Shown in pieces: positions 15,345-21,811 of a stretch of DNA of 21,811 nt. Within the stretch, counting starts at the first letter, position 1, and every line of letters begins with the position of its first letter. The stretch is taken from contig CAYOFK010000027.1 of assembly GCA_964403185.1 (NCBI GenBank), forward strand, positions 1 through 21,811. Reading direction: 5' to 3'. The stretch is from CAYOFK01 sp964403185. Lineage in GTDB: Bacteria; Bacteroidota; Bacteroidia; Bacteroidales; VadinHA17. The position numbers and the translations under genes were made by a program. A model generated the notes under the pieces. That model had not been told where the DNA came from, made no database searches, and saw only the letters and a list, made by a program, of their open reading frames with translations.

Positions 15345-16053
15345 GTCAAATATGCTGAAGCGAGACCAGGAGTGTTATCATTGTCTGGATGATCCGGATT
15401 CAATATTCAGTGTTTTATCAGAAAAGGAACGGCAGGTCCTTATTGAAAACCATAACTGTACCAGTTACAAAAAAGGCGAATTTATTTATAAGGAGGGTGA
15501 TAAACCATCCGGTTTGCTCTATCTGACAACAGGGAAGGTGAAGATATTTAAAGAGGGCGTTGGTGGTCGCGATCAAATAGTCCGCATGGCCAGGCCCCTG
15601 GGATTTATAGGATACAGAGCCTTATTTGCCGATGAGAACTATTCAGCTTCTGCTGTCAGCCTGGAAAATTGCACCATCTGTCTGATCGAAAAGGAGGCTC
15701 TGATGGCCGTATTGAAAGGCAATTCGGAGCTCTCTTTAAAAATGATGAGAGGCATGGCCCTGGAATTGGGTATCTCCAATACCCGGACTGTTTCACTCAC
15801 ACAAAAGCACATACGCGGCAGACTTGCTGAATCACTCTTTTTCCTGGTTGATACCTATGGCTTTGAAGAGGATGGACAAACCATAAAGGTGTACCTTTCC
15901 AGGGAAGATATTGCCAACCTCTCAAATATGACTACCTCCAATGCCATCCGGACCCTGTCAATGTTTGCCAGTGAAGATGTCATTGGACTGGATGGACGTA
16001 AAATTAAAATTCTCAACCTTCCGCAACTCCGCAGGATCAGTGAACTTGGCTGA
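15343..16053 (+). CDS. Crp/Fnr-family transcriptional regulator
   Basis: It has an N-terminal cyclic-nucleotide-binding-type beta-roll (about residues 20-130: YKKGEFIYKEGDKPSGLLYLTTGKVKIF) and a C-terminal winged helix (about 155-236). The recognition region is LSREDIANLSNMTTSNAIRTLSMF, a typical Crp-family helix-turn-helix. Two cysteines near the start (ECYHC) and one in NHNCTSY recall FNR-like or redox-responsive members, but a full four-Cys iron-sulfur pattern is not evident and the ligand is unknown. Start: the -7 box at 15322-15329 makes the GTG at 15301 and the ATG at 15331 unlikely. The ATG at 15343 or at 15352 is preferred. It is followed after 82 nt by the acyltransferase gene, which has its own promoter. 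Confidence 0.88.
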   Translation: MSNMLKRDQECYHCLDDPDSIFSVLSEKERQVLIENHNCTSYKKGEFIYKEGDKPSGLLYLTTGKVKIFKEGVGGRDQIVRMARPLGFIGYRALFADENYSASAVSLENCTICLIEKEALMAVLKGNSELSLKMMRGMALELGISNTRTVSLTQKHIRGRLAESLFFLVDTYGFEEDGQTIKVYLSREDIANLSNMTTSNAIRTLSMFASEDVIGLDGRKIKILNLPQLRRISELG

Positions 16054-16081
16054 TCCTTGCTTCTTAATATTTCATCCGCAT

Positions 16082-16114
16082 TTTGAGGTTCTGAACACTT
16101 TTTACTTAATTTTG
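16082..16114 (+). promoter_or_regulatory. Promoter of the acyltransferase gene
   Basis: TTTG (16082-16085) and TAATTTTG (16107-16114), 21 nt apart, match the Bacteroides -33/-7 pattern TTTG-N(about 20)-TAnnTTTG. It lies 22 nt before the ATG at 16136. Confidence 0.5.
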
Positions 16115-16135
16115 TTCAGATTCTAAAATGGACAA

Positions 16136-17011
16136 ATGGTAAGAATTGCATACTCCTTTATATACGGCCTTTGCTGGCTGCTTACACGGCTCCCCCTGAA
16201 ATTCCTTTACCTGAAATCAGATTTTCTGTATTTTCTCATCTATTATTTAGTTGGATACAGAAAGAATTTAACAATCAGTAACCTGACCAGTGCCTTCCCC
16301 GGAAAGGATGAAAAAGAGATCAAAGTAATCGCCAGGACTTTTTACAGACATCTTGCAGACTATTTTGTGGAGTCTGTATATTTACTTGGATTGTCTGAAA
16401 AAGAAGCCGGGAAACGGTATGTTTTTAAAAATCCATCCCTTCTGGAAGAGTATTATAAGCAGGGTAAAAGTGTGGTCCTTGTGTTGCCGCATTATGGAAA
16501 CTGGGAGTGGCTGGCCACCGCACCCACTATTCTTTCACATAAAGTATTGGGCATTTACAAACCAATTGCAAATAAAGCTCATAACCGGTTGTTTATAAAA
16601 CTCAGATGCCGGTTTGGGGTTGAAACAGTCCCCATGAAACAGTCATTTCGCAGGATACTTGAGTTGCAATCGCAAGGAGTGCCCACACTATCGTTGTTTC
16701 TCTACGACCAACGTCCCCTTTGGAATGAGCTTCATCATTGGGTGCCGTTTCTGAACAGGGATATTCCCGTTTTGCAGGGAGCGGAAAAGATTGCGGGAAA
16801 AACCGGCCAGGCAGTTGTTTTTATGAAATCCCGGAAGGTGAAACGGGGGTATTATGAAAATGAATTCATACCCATGTATGCAGATGGCAAAACCATCCCC
16901 GCAAATGAAATGACTGACAAATTCTGGAAAATACTGGAGGAAATGATCCTGGAAGAACCGGCTTACTGGTTATGGTCTCATAACCGGTGGAAATTTACCA
17001 AACCTGAATGA
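16136..17011 (+). CDS. LpxL/HtrB-type lysophospholipid (lipid A) acyltransferase
   Basis: The 291-residue inner-membrane acyltransferase probably adds a secondary acyl chain to lipid A. It begins with a hydrophobic anchor (about 5-40). The catalytic H-x4-E motif is HYGNWE, with His119 and Glu124. LFLYDQRPLW and VFMKSRK are the later conserved family segments, and the C-terminus has the usual W-x-W-x-H-x-R-W (YWLWSHNRWK). Family length is about 290-310, so it is complete. The exact acceptor is inferred from the family. A 4-codon ATG frame starts 8 nt upstream and overlaps the start. A short CCTGA/TCAGG hairpin with a T-rich tail (17003-17021) overlaps the stop and may end transcription before the convergent murF-alr. 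Confidence 0.9.
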   Translation: MVRIAYSFIYGLCWLLTRLPLKFLYLKSDFLYFLIYYLVGYRKNLTISNLTSAFPGKDEKEIKVIARTFYRHLADYFVESVYLLGLSEKEAGKRYVFKNPSLLEEYYKQGKSVVLVLPHYGNWEWLATAPTILSHKVLGIYKPIANKAHNRLFIKLRCRFGVETVPMKQSFRRILELQSQGVPTLSLFLYDQRPLWNELHHWVPFLNRDIPVLQGAEKIAGKTGQAVVFMKSRKVKRGYYENEFIPMYADGKTIPANEMTDKFWKILEEMILEEPAYWLWSHNRWKFTKPE

Positions 17012-17022
17012 TCAGGGTTTTG

Positions 17023-19482
17023 TTACTCCTGAATATAAATTCTTTTTACCCTTCTGGATATGCCGGTGAGTATCTCGTACGGAATGGTCCCCAGGGAGCT
17101 TGCGAGTTCAGGGGCAGTGATGTGTTCACCAAAGATCTCCACTTTGTCTCCCTCAGTGACGGGGACTCCTGTTACATCGAGCATACACATGTCCATACAA
17201 ACATTGCCAATAATGGGGACTTTCGTATCATTAACATACACCATTCCAAGTCCGTTGCCAAGCGACCGGGGCAACCCGTCTGCATAGCCAACAGGAATTA
17301 CAGCTATTTTCTTTTTTTCTGAGATCCTGTTTGTCCTTCCATATCCTATCACAGAACCAGGGCCGGTTTCTTTGATTTGAATAATGGTACTTTTAAAAGA
17401 ACTGACTATTTTAAGGGGGAGGCTATCCTTACTGCCAAAACCATGCAAACCAATACCCAGCCTGACCATATCGAATTGAGCTTCGGGAAAGCGTTCAATA
17501 CCGGCAGAATTGAGAATATGAAACAGCGGCCGCTGACCGGGAAGTTCTTTAATGATGTGCTCCCGGCACTGATTGAAATCTGCAATCTGAAGCCTTGTGA
17601 ATTTATCATTATCAGGATTTTCACTGGATGCAAGATGACTGAAAACAGATTCGACCTCCAATTCGGGTGATTGCTGCAGGTTCCTGATCAGATGTGGCAG
17701 ATCCCGTGATCTAAATCCAAGCCGGTTCATCCCGGTGTCTATTTTCAGATGAACCGGATAGGAAGTGATGCTTTGTTTCCGGAGGTGATTGATGAATTCC
17801 TCCAGTATTCTGAAACTATAGATCTCAGGTTCCAAACCATAGGTGGTGATGTGATTCAGACTCGCCGGATCGGGGCTCATCACCATAATGGGCCGATCGA
17901 TGCCTGCCTCCCTCAAAGCCACTCCTTCATCGGCATAAGCTACCGCCAGCATGTCAACCCCATGGTATTGCAGTGTGTTTGCAATTTCTGTTGAACCGCT
18001 GCCGTATGAAAATGCTTTGACCATAACCATGACCCTGGTGGCCGGTTGGATCAGATTCCTGTAATAATTTAAATTATGTATAAGGTTGTTTAAATTAATT
18101 TCAAGAACCGTTTCATGAACCTGATGCTCCAGGTAGTTGGCTATCTTTTCAAATTCAAACTTCCGTGCTCCTTTCAGAAGTATGATCTCTTTATTAAAAA
18201 GACCCCTGTTTACATACCGCAAAAAATCATCAGTGGTGGAAAAAAACTTCTTTTGGCCTGTAAATTTTCCGGCATGCCGCACCATTGAGTCGCCAATGCC
18301 AATGAACCGGCCTATGTCATGGGAATCCACAAGGCGGGCAATGCGATGATACAGGTCCTGTTCCGAGCGTCCGCTTTGTAAAATATCTGACAATATCAGT
18401 GTCTTGTTCTCATTATTGGGCAATTGGTTCATGAAATCAAGTGCGATCTCCAATGATGCAATATCCGAATTATACACGTCGTTAATAAGTGTGCAATTGT
18501 TGATTCCCTGTTTTAATTCAAGCCGCATTGCCACGGGAGTCATTTTTTTTAACCCTTCAATAATTTGATTTTTTTCAATGTCCAATACCAGCAACAGAAG
18601 CCAGACATGCAAGGCATTCTCAATAGATGCCTGATCCGTGAAAGGGATCTCAGCTTTCATTTCCTCCCCTTCAAACACTCCTGTAAAAACTGTTGAGGAA
18701 GGCTTTTTCCTGATAGATACTATTCGGAGATCGGCTTCATTCCTGGCAGACCAGCAGAATAATTTTGTGGGCGATCCTTTGAACCTGTCATGAATATGCC
18801 TGGCGGCCAGGGAATGATCAAGGCAGTAGATCAGTGTAGGTGTGTTTTTAAAAAGTTCAAGTTTTTCCAGCAGTTTTTGTTCTTTATCATCGAAGTTTTC
18901 CTGATGGGGTTCCCCAATATTAGTGAGGACACCGACATCGGGCCGGATCATTTTTTCAAGCTTTTCCATTTCACCGGGCCTGGAGATCCCGGCTTCAATA
19001 ATGGCATACTCAAATTCATTTTCAACCAACCACAGAGACAGGGGCACCCCTAACTGGGAGTTGTAGCTTTTCGGACTTCTGATAACGGTCTTATTCAGCG
19101 ACAATATCTGTGCAGCCCATTCCTTCACAATGGTTTTCCCGTTGCTTCCTGTAATGCCTATCAGGGAGCCATTGAAACGGCCTCGTTTAAACCTTCCCAG
19201 GTCTTGCAAAGCCCGGAAGCTGTTTTTAACCACAATGAAATTGCCTTCATTCATTCCATTATCAGTGAGGTGTTCAACAACAAAATTCCGGACGCCTCTC
19301 GAGTACAATTGTTCGATAAAATCATGCCCGTCATGAAAGCGGCCGCGTAATGCAAAAAAAACAGTGTGTTCCGGATTGCATCTCGACCGGCTGTCCACCA
19401 GGATTTCGGATATGCTACCTGTTCCCGGTCCGGTTAAGCGGCCCCTGGTAAGGGCTGCAATATCACTGATTGATAATTCCAA
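17023..19482 (-). CDS. murF-alr: Bifunctional MurF (UDP-MurNAc-tripeptide:D-Ala-D-Ala ligase) - alanine racemase
   Basis: One 819-residue chain contains two complete enzymes. Residues about 1-450 are MurF: the Mur ligase N-domain (DSRSRCNPEHTVFFALRG), P-loop TGSNGKT (111-117), SYNSQLGVPLSLW (139-151), NIGEPHQENF, and LINDVYNSDIASLEIALDF (332-350). Residues about 456-819 are a PLP-dependent alanine racemase: Lys489 in VMVKAFSYGSGS, Tyr714 in VIGYGRTNR, PVGYADGLPR (730-739) and GNVCMDMCMLDV (759-770). Both active sites look intact. This fusion is known from Bacteroidota. It would make D-Ala and then attach D-Ala-D-Ala to the precursor, with Ddl (2085-3059) between the two steps. The ATG at 19480-19482 is 40 nt after the tdk stop, so a shared transcript is likely. 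Confidence 0.96.
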   Translation of the reverse strand: MELSISDIAALTRGRLTGPGTGSISEILVDSRSRCNPEHTVFFALRGRFHDGHDFIEQLYSRGVRNFVVEHLTDNGMNEGNFIVVKNSFRALQDLGRFKRGRFNGSLIGITGSNGKTIVKEWAAQILSLNKTVIRSPKSYNSQLGVPLSLWLVENEFEYAIIEAGISRPGEMEKLEKMIRPDVGVLTNIGEPHQENFDDKEQKLLEKLELFKNTPTLIYCLDHSLAARHIHDRFKGSPTKLFCWSARNEADLRIVSIRKKPSSTVFTGVFEGEEMKAEIPFTDQASIENALHVWLLLLVLDIEKNQIIEGLKKMTPVAMRLELKQGINNCTLINDVYNSDIASLEIALDFMNQLPNNENKTLILSDILQSGRSEQDLYHRIARLVDSHDIGRFIGIGDSMVRHAGKFTGQKKFFSTTDDFLRYVNRGLFNKEIILLKGARKFEFEKIANYLEHQVHETVLEINLNNLIHNLNYYRNLIQPATRVMVMVKAFSYGSGSTEIANTLQYHGVDMLAVAYADEGVALREAGIDRPIMVMSPDPASLNHITTYGLEPEIYSFRILEEFINHLRKQSITSYPVHLKIDTGMNRLGFRSRDLPHLIRNLQQSPELEVESVFSHLASSENPDNDKFTRLQIADFNQCREHIIKELPGQRPLFHILNSAGIERFPEAQFDMVRLGIGLHGFGSKDSLPLKIVSSFKSTIIQIKETGPGSVIGYGRTNRISEKKKIAVIPVGYADGLPRSLGNGLGMVYVNDTKVPIIGNVCMDMCMLDVTGVPVTEGDKVEIFGEHITAPELASSLGTIPYEILTGISRRVKRIYIQE

Positions 19483-19522
19483 AGAATGTATGATTAGTAA
19501 TAAATTTCACTTTTGATGTTGT

Positions 19523-20104
19523 CTATTTTTCTTTTCGGGCAGCGTTGAAACATTCACGGCACAGGGGCTCATAGGCATCTTTTTCTCCCAGTAAAACCCT
19601 TTGTTCCTCCTTTGCCAACCTGTGGGAGTATGCAGCAAGATTGCCGCAGTGCATGCATATAGCCTGCACCTTGGTAACATATTCGGCTGTGGCCATCAGG
19701 GCAGGCACCGGTCCAAAAGGGACGCCCAGATAATCCATATCCAATCCTGCAACAATCACTCTTATGCCGTTGTTGGCCAGGGTATTGCATACTTCTGTAA
19801 GGCCTTCATCGAAAAACTGTGCTTCATCTATTCCAACCACATCAACATCATAGGCCATAAGCAGAATGTTAGAGGAGGTTTCTACAGGTGTGGAAGTAAT
19901 GGACCGGGCATCGTGTGAAACAACCTGGTGCTCGGAGTATCGTTTCTCCATCTTTGGCTTGAATATCTCAACTTTCTGGTTTGCAAATTTTGCCCGTCTC
20001 AGCCTTCTGATGAGTTCCTCGGTTTTACCTGAGAACATAGACCCTGCAATGACCTCCACAGACCCTTTTCGTTTACCATCACCTAATGTCCTTTCGAGAA
20101 ACAT
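19523..20104 (-). CDS. tdk: Thymidine kinase
   Basis: This type II thymidine kinase phosphorylates thymidine to dTMP with ATP in the salvage pathway. Its 193 residues match the bacterial family. Visible motifs are the P-loop GSMFSGKTEEL (21-31), DEAQFF (93-98) with the catalytic Glu94, the lasso segment (about 140-190), and the structural zinc site Cys150, Cys153, Cys182 and Cys185 (CMHC and CREC). The ATG at 20102-20104 gives the short N-terminal lead GKRKGSVEVIAGSMF seen in relatives. It is divergent from the uncharacterised gene at 20176 and upstream of murF-alr on the same strand. Confidence 0.96.
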   Translation of the reverse strand: MFLERTLGDGKRKGSVEVIAGSMFSGKTEELIRRLRRAKFANQKVEIFKPKMEKRYSEHQVVSHDARSITSTPVETSSNILLMAYDVDVVGIDEAQFFDEGLTEVCNTLANNGIRVIVAGLDMDYLGVPFGPVPALMATAEYVTKVQAICMHCGNLAAYSHRLAKEEQRVLLGEKDAYEPLCRECFNAARKEK

Positions 20105-20132
20105 CCAAATAATATTTCTGATTATTAATCGT

Positions 20133-20140
20133 TACCTTTG
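20133..20140 (+). promoter_or_regulatory. Candidate -7 box for the unknown gene and rsmI
   Basis: TACCTTTG matches TAnnTTTG. The start point would be near 20146, about 30 nt before the preferred ATG at 20176. No clean -33 TTTG is seen. Confidence 0.4.
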
Positions 20141-20175
20141 AATGACTTTGTATGTGCCTAAATAAGTGTGAAAAT

Positions 20176-20880
20176 ATGGAATTCAAAAGACAAATAGAAA
20201 ACTTGCATAAAGATATTCAAGATATAGAGAAATTGATTACATCCATCAAGGATTATGACTCAATATCTGCTGTCGATGTTGACCTGCTGAAATCTAAAAT
20301 ACAGCATGCATATGAAGGCCTGCTTATGATCCATATTGACACGGCCATTCCTGAGGTTCAGGATGGTTTTGACCGGCCCGCAGACGTTAAGGAACCGTCA
20401 GACCATGCACCTGAAGCAGTATCTGAGCCGTCCGGGATTGAGGAAAAAGAACTCCCGGAACCGCTTCAGAAAACAGATGATATACAGGACGACCCCGTCA
20501 GGGAGGCTCCTTCAAAACCAAATAAATCAAAACACAAGGAAGTTCTGGCCGACAGATACATTGATAAAAAGCAATTCCGGAATGAGCATCTTGTGAAAGA
20601 TCAGAAGGTCAGGGATCTGACCTCAAAATTTGACAGCCAGCCCCTGTCGGATATTTCTGATGCCATTGGAGTGAATGACAAATTCCAGTATATAAAAGAG
20701 CTGTTTAAGGGCGATGGTGAAAAATTCATGGAGACCATAGATTTTCTTAATGAAGTGAATTCAGAGGAAGAGGCTGCAAATTACCTGGAAGAAAACTTCT
20801 CCCTGGATATTGAGGACCCCCTGGTCATGCGCCTGCTAAATCTGGCCCGCCGCAAACTGAAGATAAAAGACCATGGTTAA
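20176..20880 (+). CDS. Uncharacterised acidic protein, coupled to rsmI
   Basis: I do not recognise the family. The preferred start is the ATG at 20176 (MEFKRQIENLHKDIQDIEKL), giving 234 residues. An in-frame ATG at 20152 adds eight residues but sits almost on the promoter box. Residues 1-50 look like a coiled coil. Residues about 55-120 are acidic and Pro/Glu-rich, probably a disordered linker. The last 100 residues are helical and ordered-looking, with DLTSKFDSQPLSDISDAIG, NDKFQYIKELFKGD and a conserved-looking NLARRKLKI end. There is no signal peptide or membrane segment, so it is probably cytoplasmic. Its stop overlaps the rsmI start by 8 nt (ATGGTTAA), which implies translational coupling and hints at a translation- or ribosome-related role, but no function can be assigned. 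Confidence 0.8.
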   Translation: MEFKRQIENLHKDIQDIEKLITSIKDYDSISAVDVDLLKSKIQHAYEGLLMIHIDTAIPEVQDGFDRPADVKEPSDHAPEAVSEPSGIEEKELPEPLQKTDDIQDDPVREAPSKPNKSKHKEVLADRYIDKKQFRNEHLVKDQKVRDLTSKFDSQPLSDISDAIGVNDKFQYIKELFKGDGEKFMETIDFLNEVNSEEEAANYLEENFSLDIEDPLVMRLLNLARRKLKIKDHG

Positions 20881-21547
20881 GCTTATTGTGGTTCCCACAC
20901 CAATAGGCAATCTTGGAGACATCACTCAAAGGGCTGTAACGGCCTTATCCTCAGCAGATACCATTCTTTGTGAAGATACACGGAAGACAGGCATTCTGTT
21001 AAAACACCTGGGTGTTCACAAGCCGATGATCTCCCATCACAAGTTCAATGAACATAAGACCATTGAAGGGATTGTTGAACGCATACTCGGTGGTGAAAAT
21101 ATGGCACTGGTTACCGATGCAGGCACGCCGGGCATATCTGATCCCGGATTTTTATTGATCCGGGCATGCCTGGAAAAAGAGGTTGTACCGGAGTGTTTAC
21201 CGGGGCCAACAGCATTTATTCCCGCACTGGTAGTTTCGGGTATTCCTTGTGAAAGATTCATTTTCGAGGGTTTTTTGCCTTCAAAGAAGGGGAGAGAGAA
21301 ACGCTTTAAGGAGCTGGCTGATGAACGGCGGACCATGGTATTCTATGAATCTCCGCACCGTCTGGTAAAAACACTGAAAAAAATGGCTGAGGTCTTTGGT
21401 CCGGAACGGCAGGCTTCTGTTTCCAGGGAACTCACAAAGATTTATGAAGAGACCTGCCGGGGAACCCTGACTGAAGTGATCCATTATTTTGAGGGCAAAA
21501 CTGTAAAAGGGGAGTTGGTTATTGTTGTGGCCGGGAAGGGGAGATGA
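20873..21547 (+). CDS. rsmI: 16S rRNA (cytidine-1402-2'-O)-methyltransferase RsmI
   Basis: This SAM-dependent methyltransferase of the tetrapyrrole-methylase fold acts on 16S rRNA C1402 in the decoding centre. Motifs in order are VVPTPIGNLGDIT (6-18), CEDTRKTGILL (33-43), VTDAGTPGISDPG (80-92), PGPTA (110-114), FEGFLPSKKGREKR (131-144) and FYESPHRL (157-164). At 224 residues it is shorter than E. coli RsmI (286) and lacks the C-terminal extension, a form common in Bacteroidota (memory); the catalytic fold is complete. Its start overlaps the preceding unknown gene by 8 nt, so the two are translated as a pair. Downstream are only hairpin-rich sequences. Confidence 0.95.
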   Translation: MVKLIVVPTPIGNLGDITQRAVTALSSADTILCEDTRKTGILLKHLGVHKPMISHHKFNEHKTIEGIVERILGGENMALVTDAGTPGISDPGFLLIRACLEKEVVPECLPGPTAFIPALVVSGIPCERFIFEGFLPSKKGREKRFKELADERRTMVFYESPHRLVKTLKKMAEVFGPERQASVSRELTKIYEETCRGTLTEVIHYFEGKTVKGELVIVVAGKGR

Positions 21548-21613
21548 AACATCTGAGGTTCAGAATATCCGCTATTTATTATGAGGCCCTGAAACACTTC
21601 AGCAATTTTGGAA

Positions 21614-21646
21614 AGCCGCTAAGCGCTTCCAAAGCGCTAAGCGGCT
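21614..21646. repeat. 15-bp stem-loop downstream of rsmI
   Basis: The arms 21614-21628 and 21632-21646 are reverse complements with one A-A mismatch (21621/21639) and a CCA loop. There is no T tract after it, so it is not a classical intrinsic terminator. Together with CCTGCC-TTCC-GGCAGG about 30 nt later it forms a hairpin cluster. Confidence 0.6.
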
Positions 21647-21717
21647 GGCATCCGGCCAGACCTGCCAGCGTCCGAAGGTCCCTGCCTTCCGGCAGGCCTG
21701 GCATGCGGCACTCTTTT

Positions 21718-21748
21718 CATATTTGCTAAACCCGTGGCTGCAAATATG
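21718..21748. repeat. CATATTTGC / GCAAATATG inverted repeat
   Basis: CATATTTGC (21718-21726) and GCAAATATG (21740-21748) are perfect 9-bp arms with a 13-nt loop. No adjacent T run is present. Confidence 0.5.
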
Positions 21749-21780
21749 CCTGGGCGGTCTCAAAAGTCAGATTCCATATC

Positions 21781-21800
21781 ATTCCTGCGAAAGCAGGAAT
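21781..21800. repeat. ATTCCTGC-GAAA-GCAGGAAT hairpin
   Basis: A perfect 8-bp stem is closed by a GAAA (GNRA-type) tetraloop. Flanking TC and CC extend the well-known 'TTCCTGCGAAAGCAGGAA' unit found as a dispersed palindrome in many bacterial genomes (from memory). It is near the window end, so a larger element may continue beyond. Confidence 0.6.
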
Positions 21801-21811
21801 CCATAAAAGCC

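Noticed and set aside
21544..21729. A 61-codon frame after rsmI
   Set aside because: It is built largely of hairpin sequence (15-bp stem and CCTGCC/GGCAGG) and has no domain or independent initiation signal.

Overview
The window reads as a chromosomal segment of a member of the Bacteroidota, probably a Bacteroidales-like anaerobe. The lineage evidence is a fused MurF-Alr protein, a GldB lipoprotein, a DUF1573 protein, MeaB, a small 2[4Fe-4S] ferredoxin, TAnnTTTG promoter boxes of the Bacteroides type, and several short repeat families of a style common in Bacteroidota intergenic DNA. No rRNA, tRNA, CRISPR array, prophage, integrase or transposase is visible. Almost all genes are housekeeping or cell-envelope genes.

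Layout. 1-1910: 3' two thirds of gcvP (+), cut by the window edge. 1935-2064: a long imperfect inverted repeat between the convergent gcvP and ddl. 2085-4177: meaB then ddl on the minus strand, 11 nt apart. 4178-4785: about 600 nt without a gene, holding at least three structured or repetitive elements. 4786-5973: exported DUF1573 protein (-). It is divergent from a 1095-residue envelope protein (6189-9476, +), and the two are separated by a symmetrical double promoter. 9490-9720: a GC-rich, non-coding-looking block. 9724-10908: M20 amidohydrolase (+). 10912-10983: a 9-bp tandem array. 11094-11261: ferredoxin (+) with its own promoter and a bidirectional terminator. 11349-12368: gldB (-), divergent from an outer-membrane beta-barrel gene and nadE (12522-14921, +). 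14922-15300: two 7-bp tandem arrays around a stretch with CGTAGAG palindromes. 15343-17011: a Crp/Fnr regulator and an LpxL-type acyltransferase (+). 17023-20104: tdk then murF-alr (-). 20176-21547: an uncharacterised gene overlapping rsmI (+). 21548-21811: a hairpin-rich tail.

Functional links. Ddl makes D-Ala-D-Ala. The MurF-Alr fusion supplies D-Ala by racemisation and attaches the dipeptide to the UDP-MurNAc precursor. The two genes lie about 14 kb apart, yet between them encode the whole D-Ala branch of peptidoglycan synthesis. The acyltransferase, the barrel protein, GldB, the DUF1573 protein and the 1095-residue protein all belong to the envelope. GcvP, MeaB, the M20 hydrolase, NadE and ferredoxin are central or anaerobic metabolism.

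I found no clear new multi-gene system. The least explained material is the intergenic DNA (several short-period and palindromic families), the large propeller-plus-barrel protein with a degenerate peptidase-like N-terminus, and the conserved-looking unknown gene coupled to rsmI. Statements about repeat families being widespread come from memory of the phylum and were not searched.
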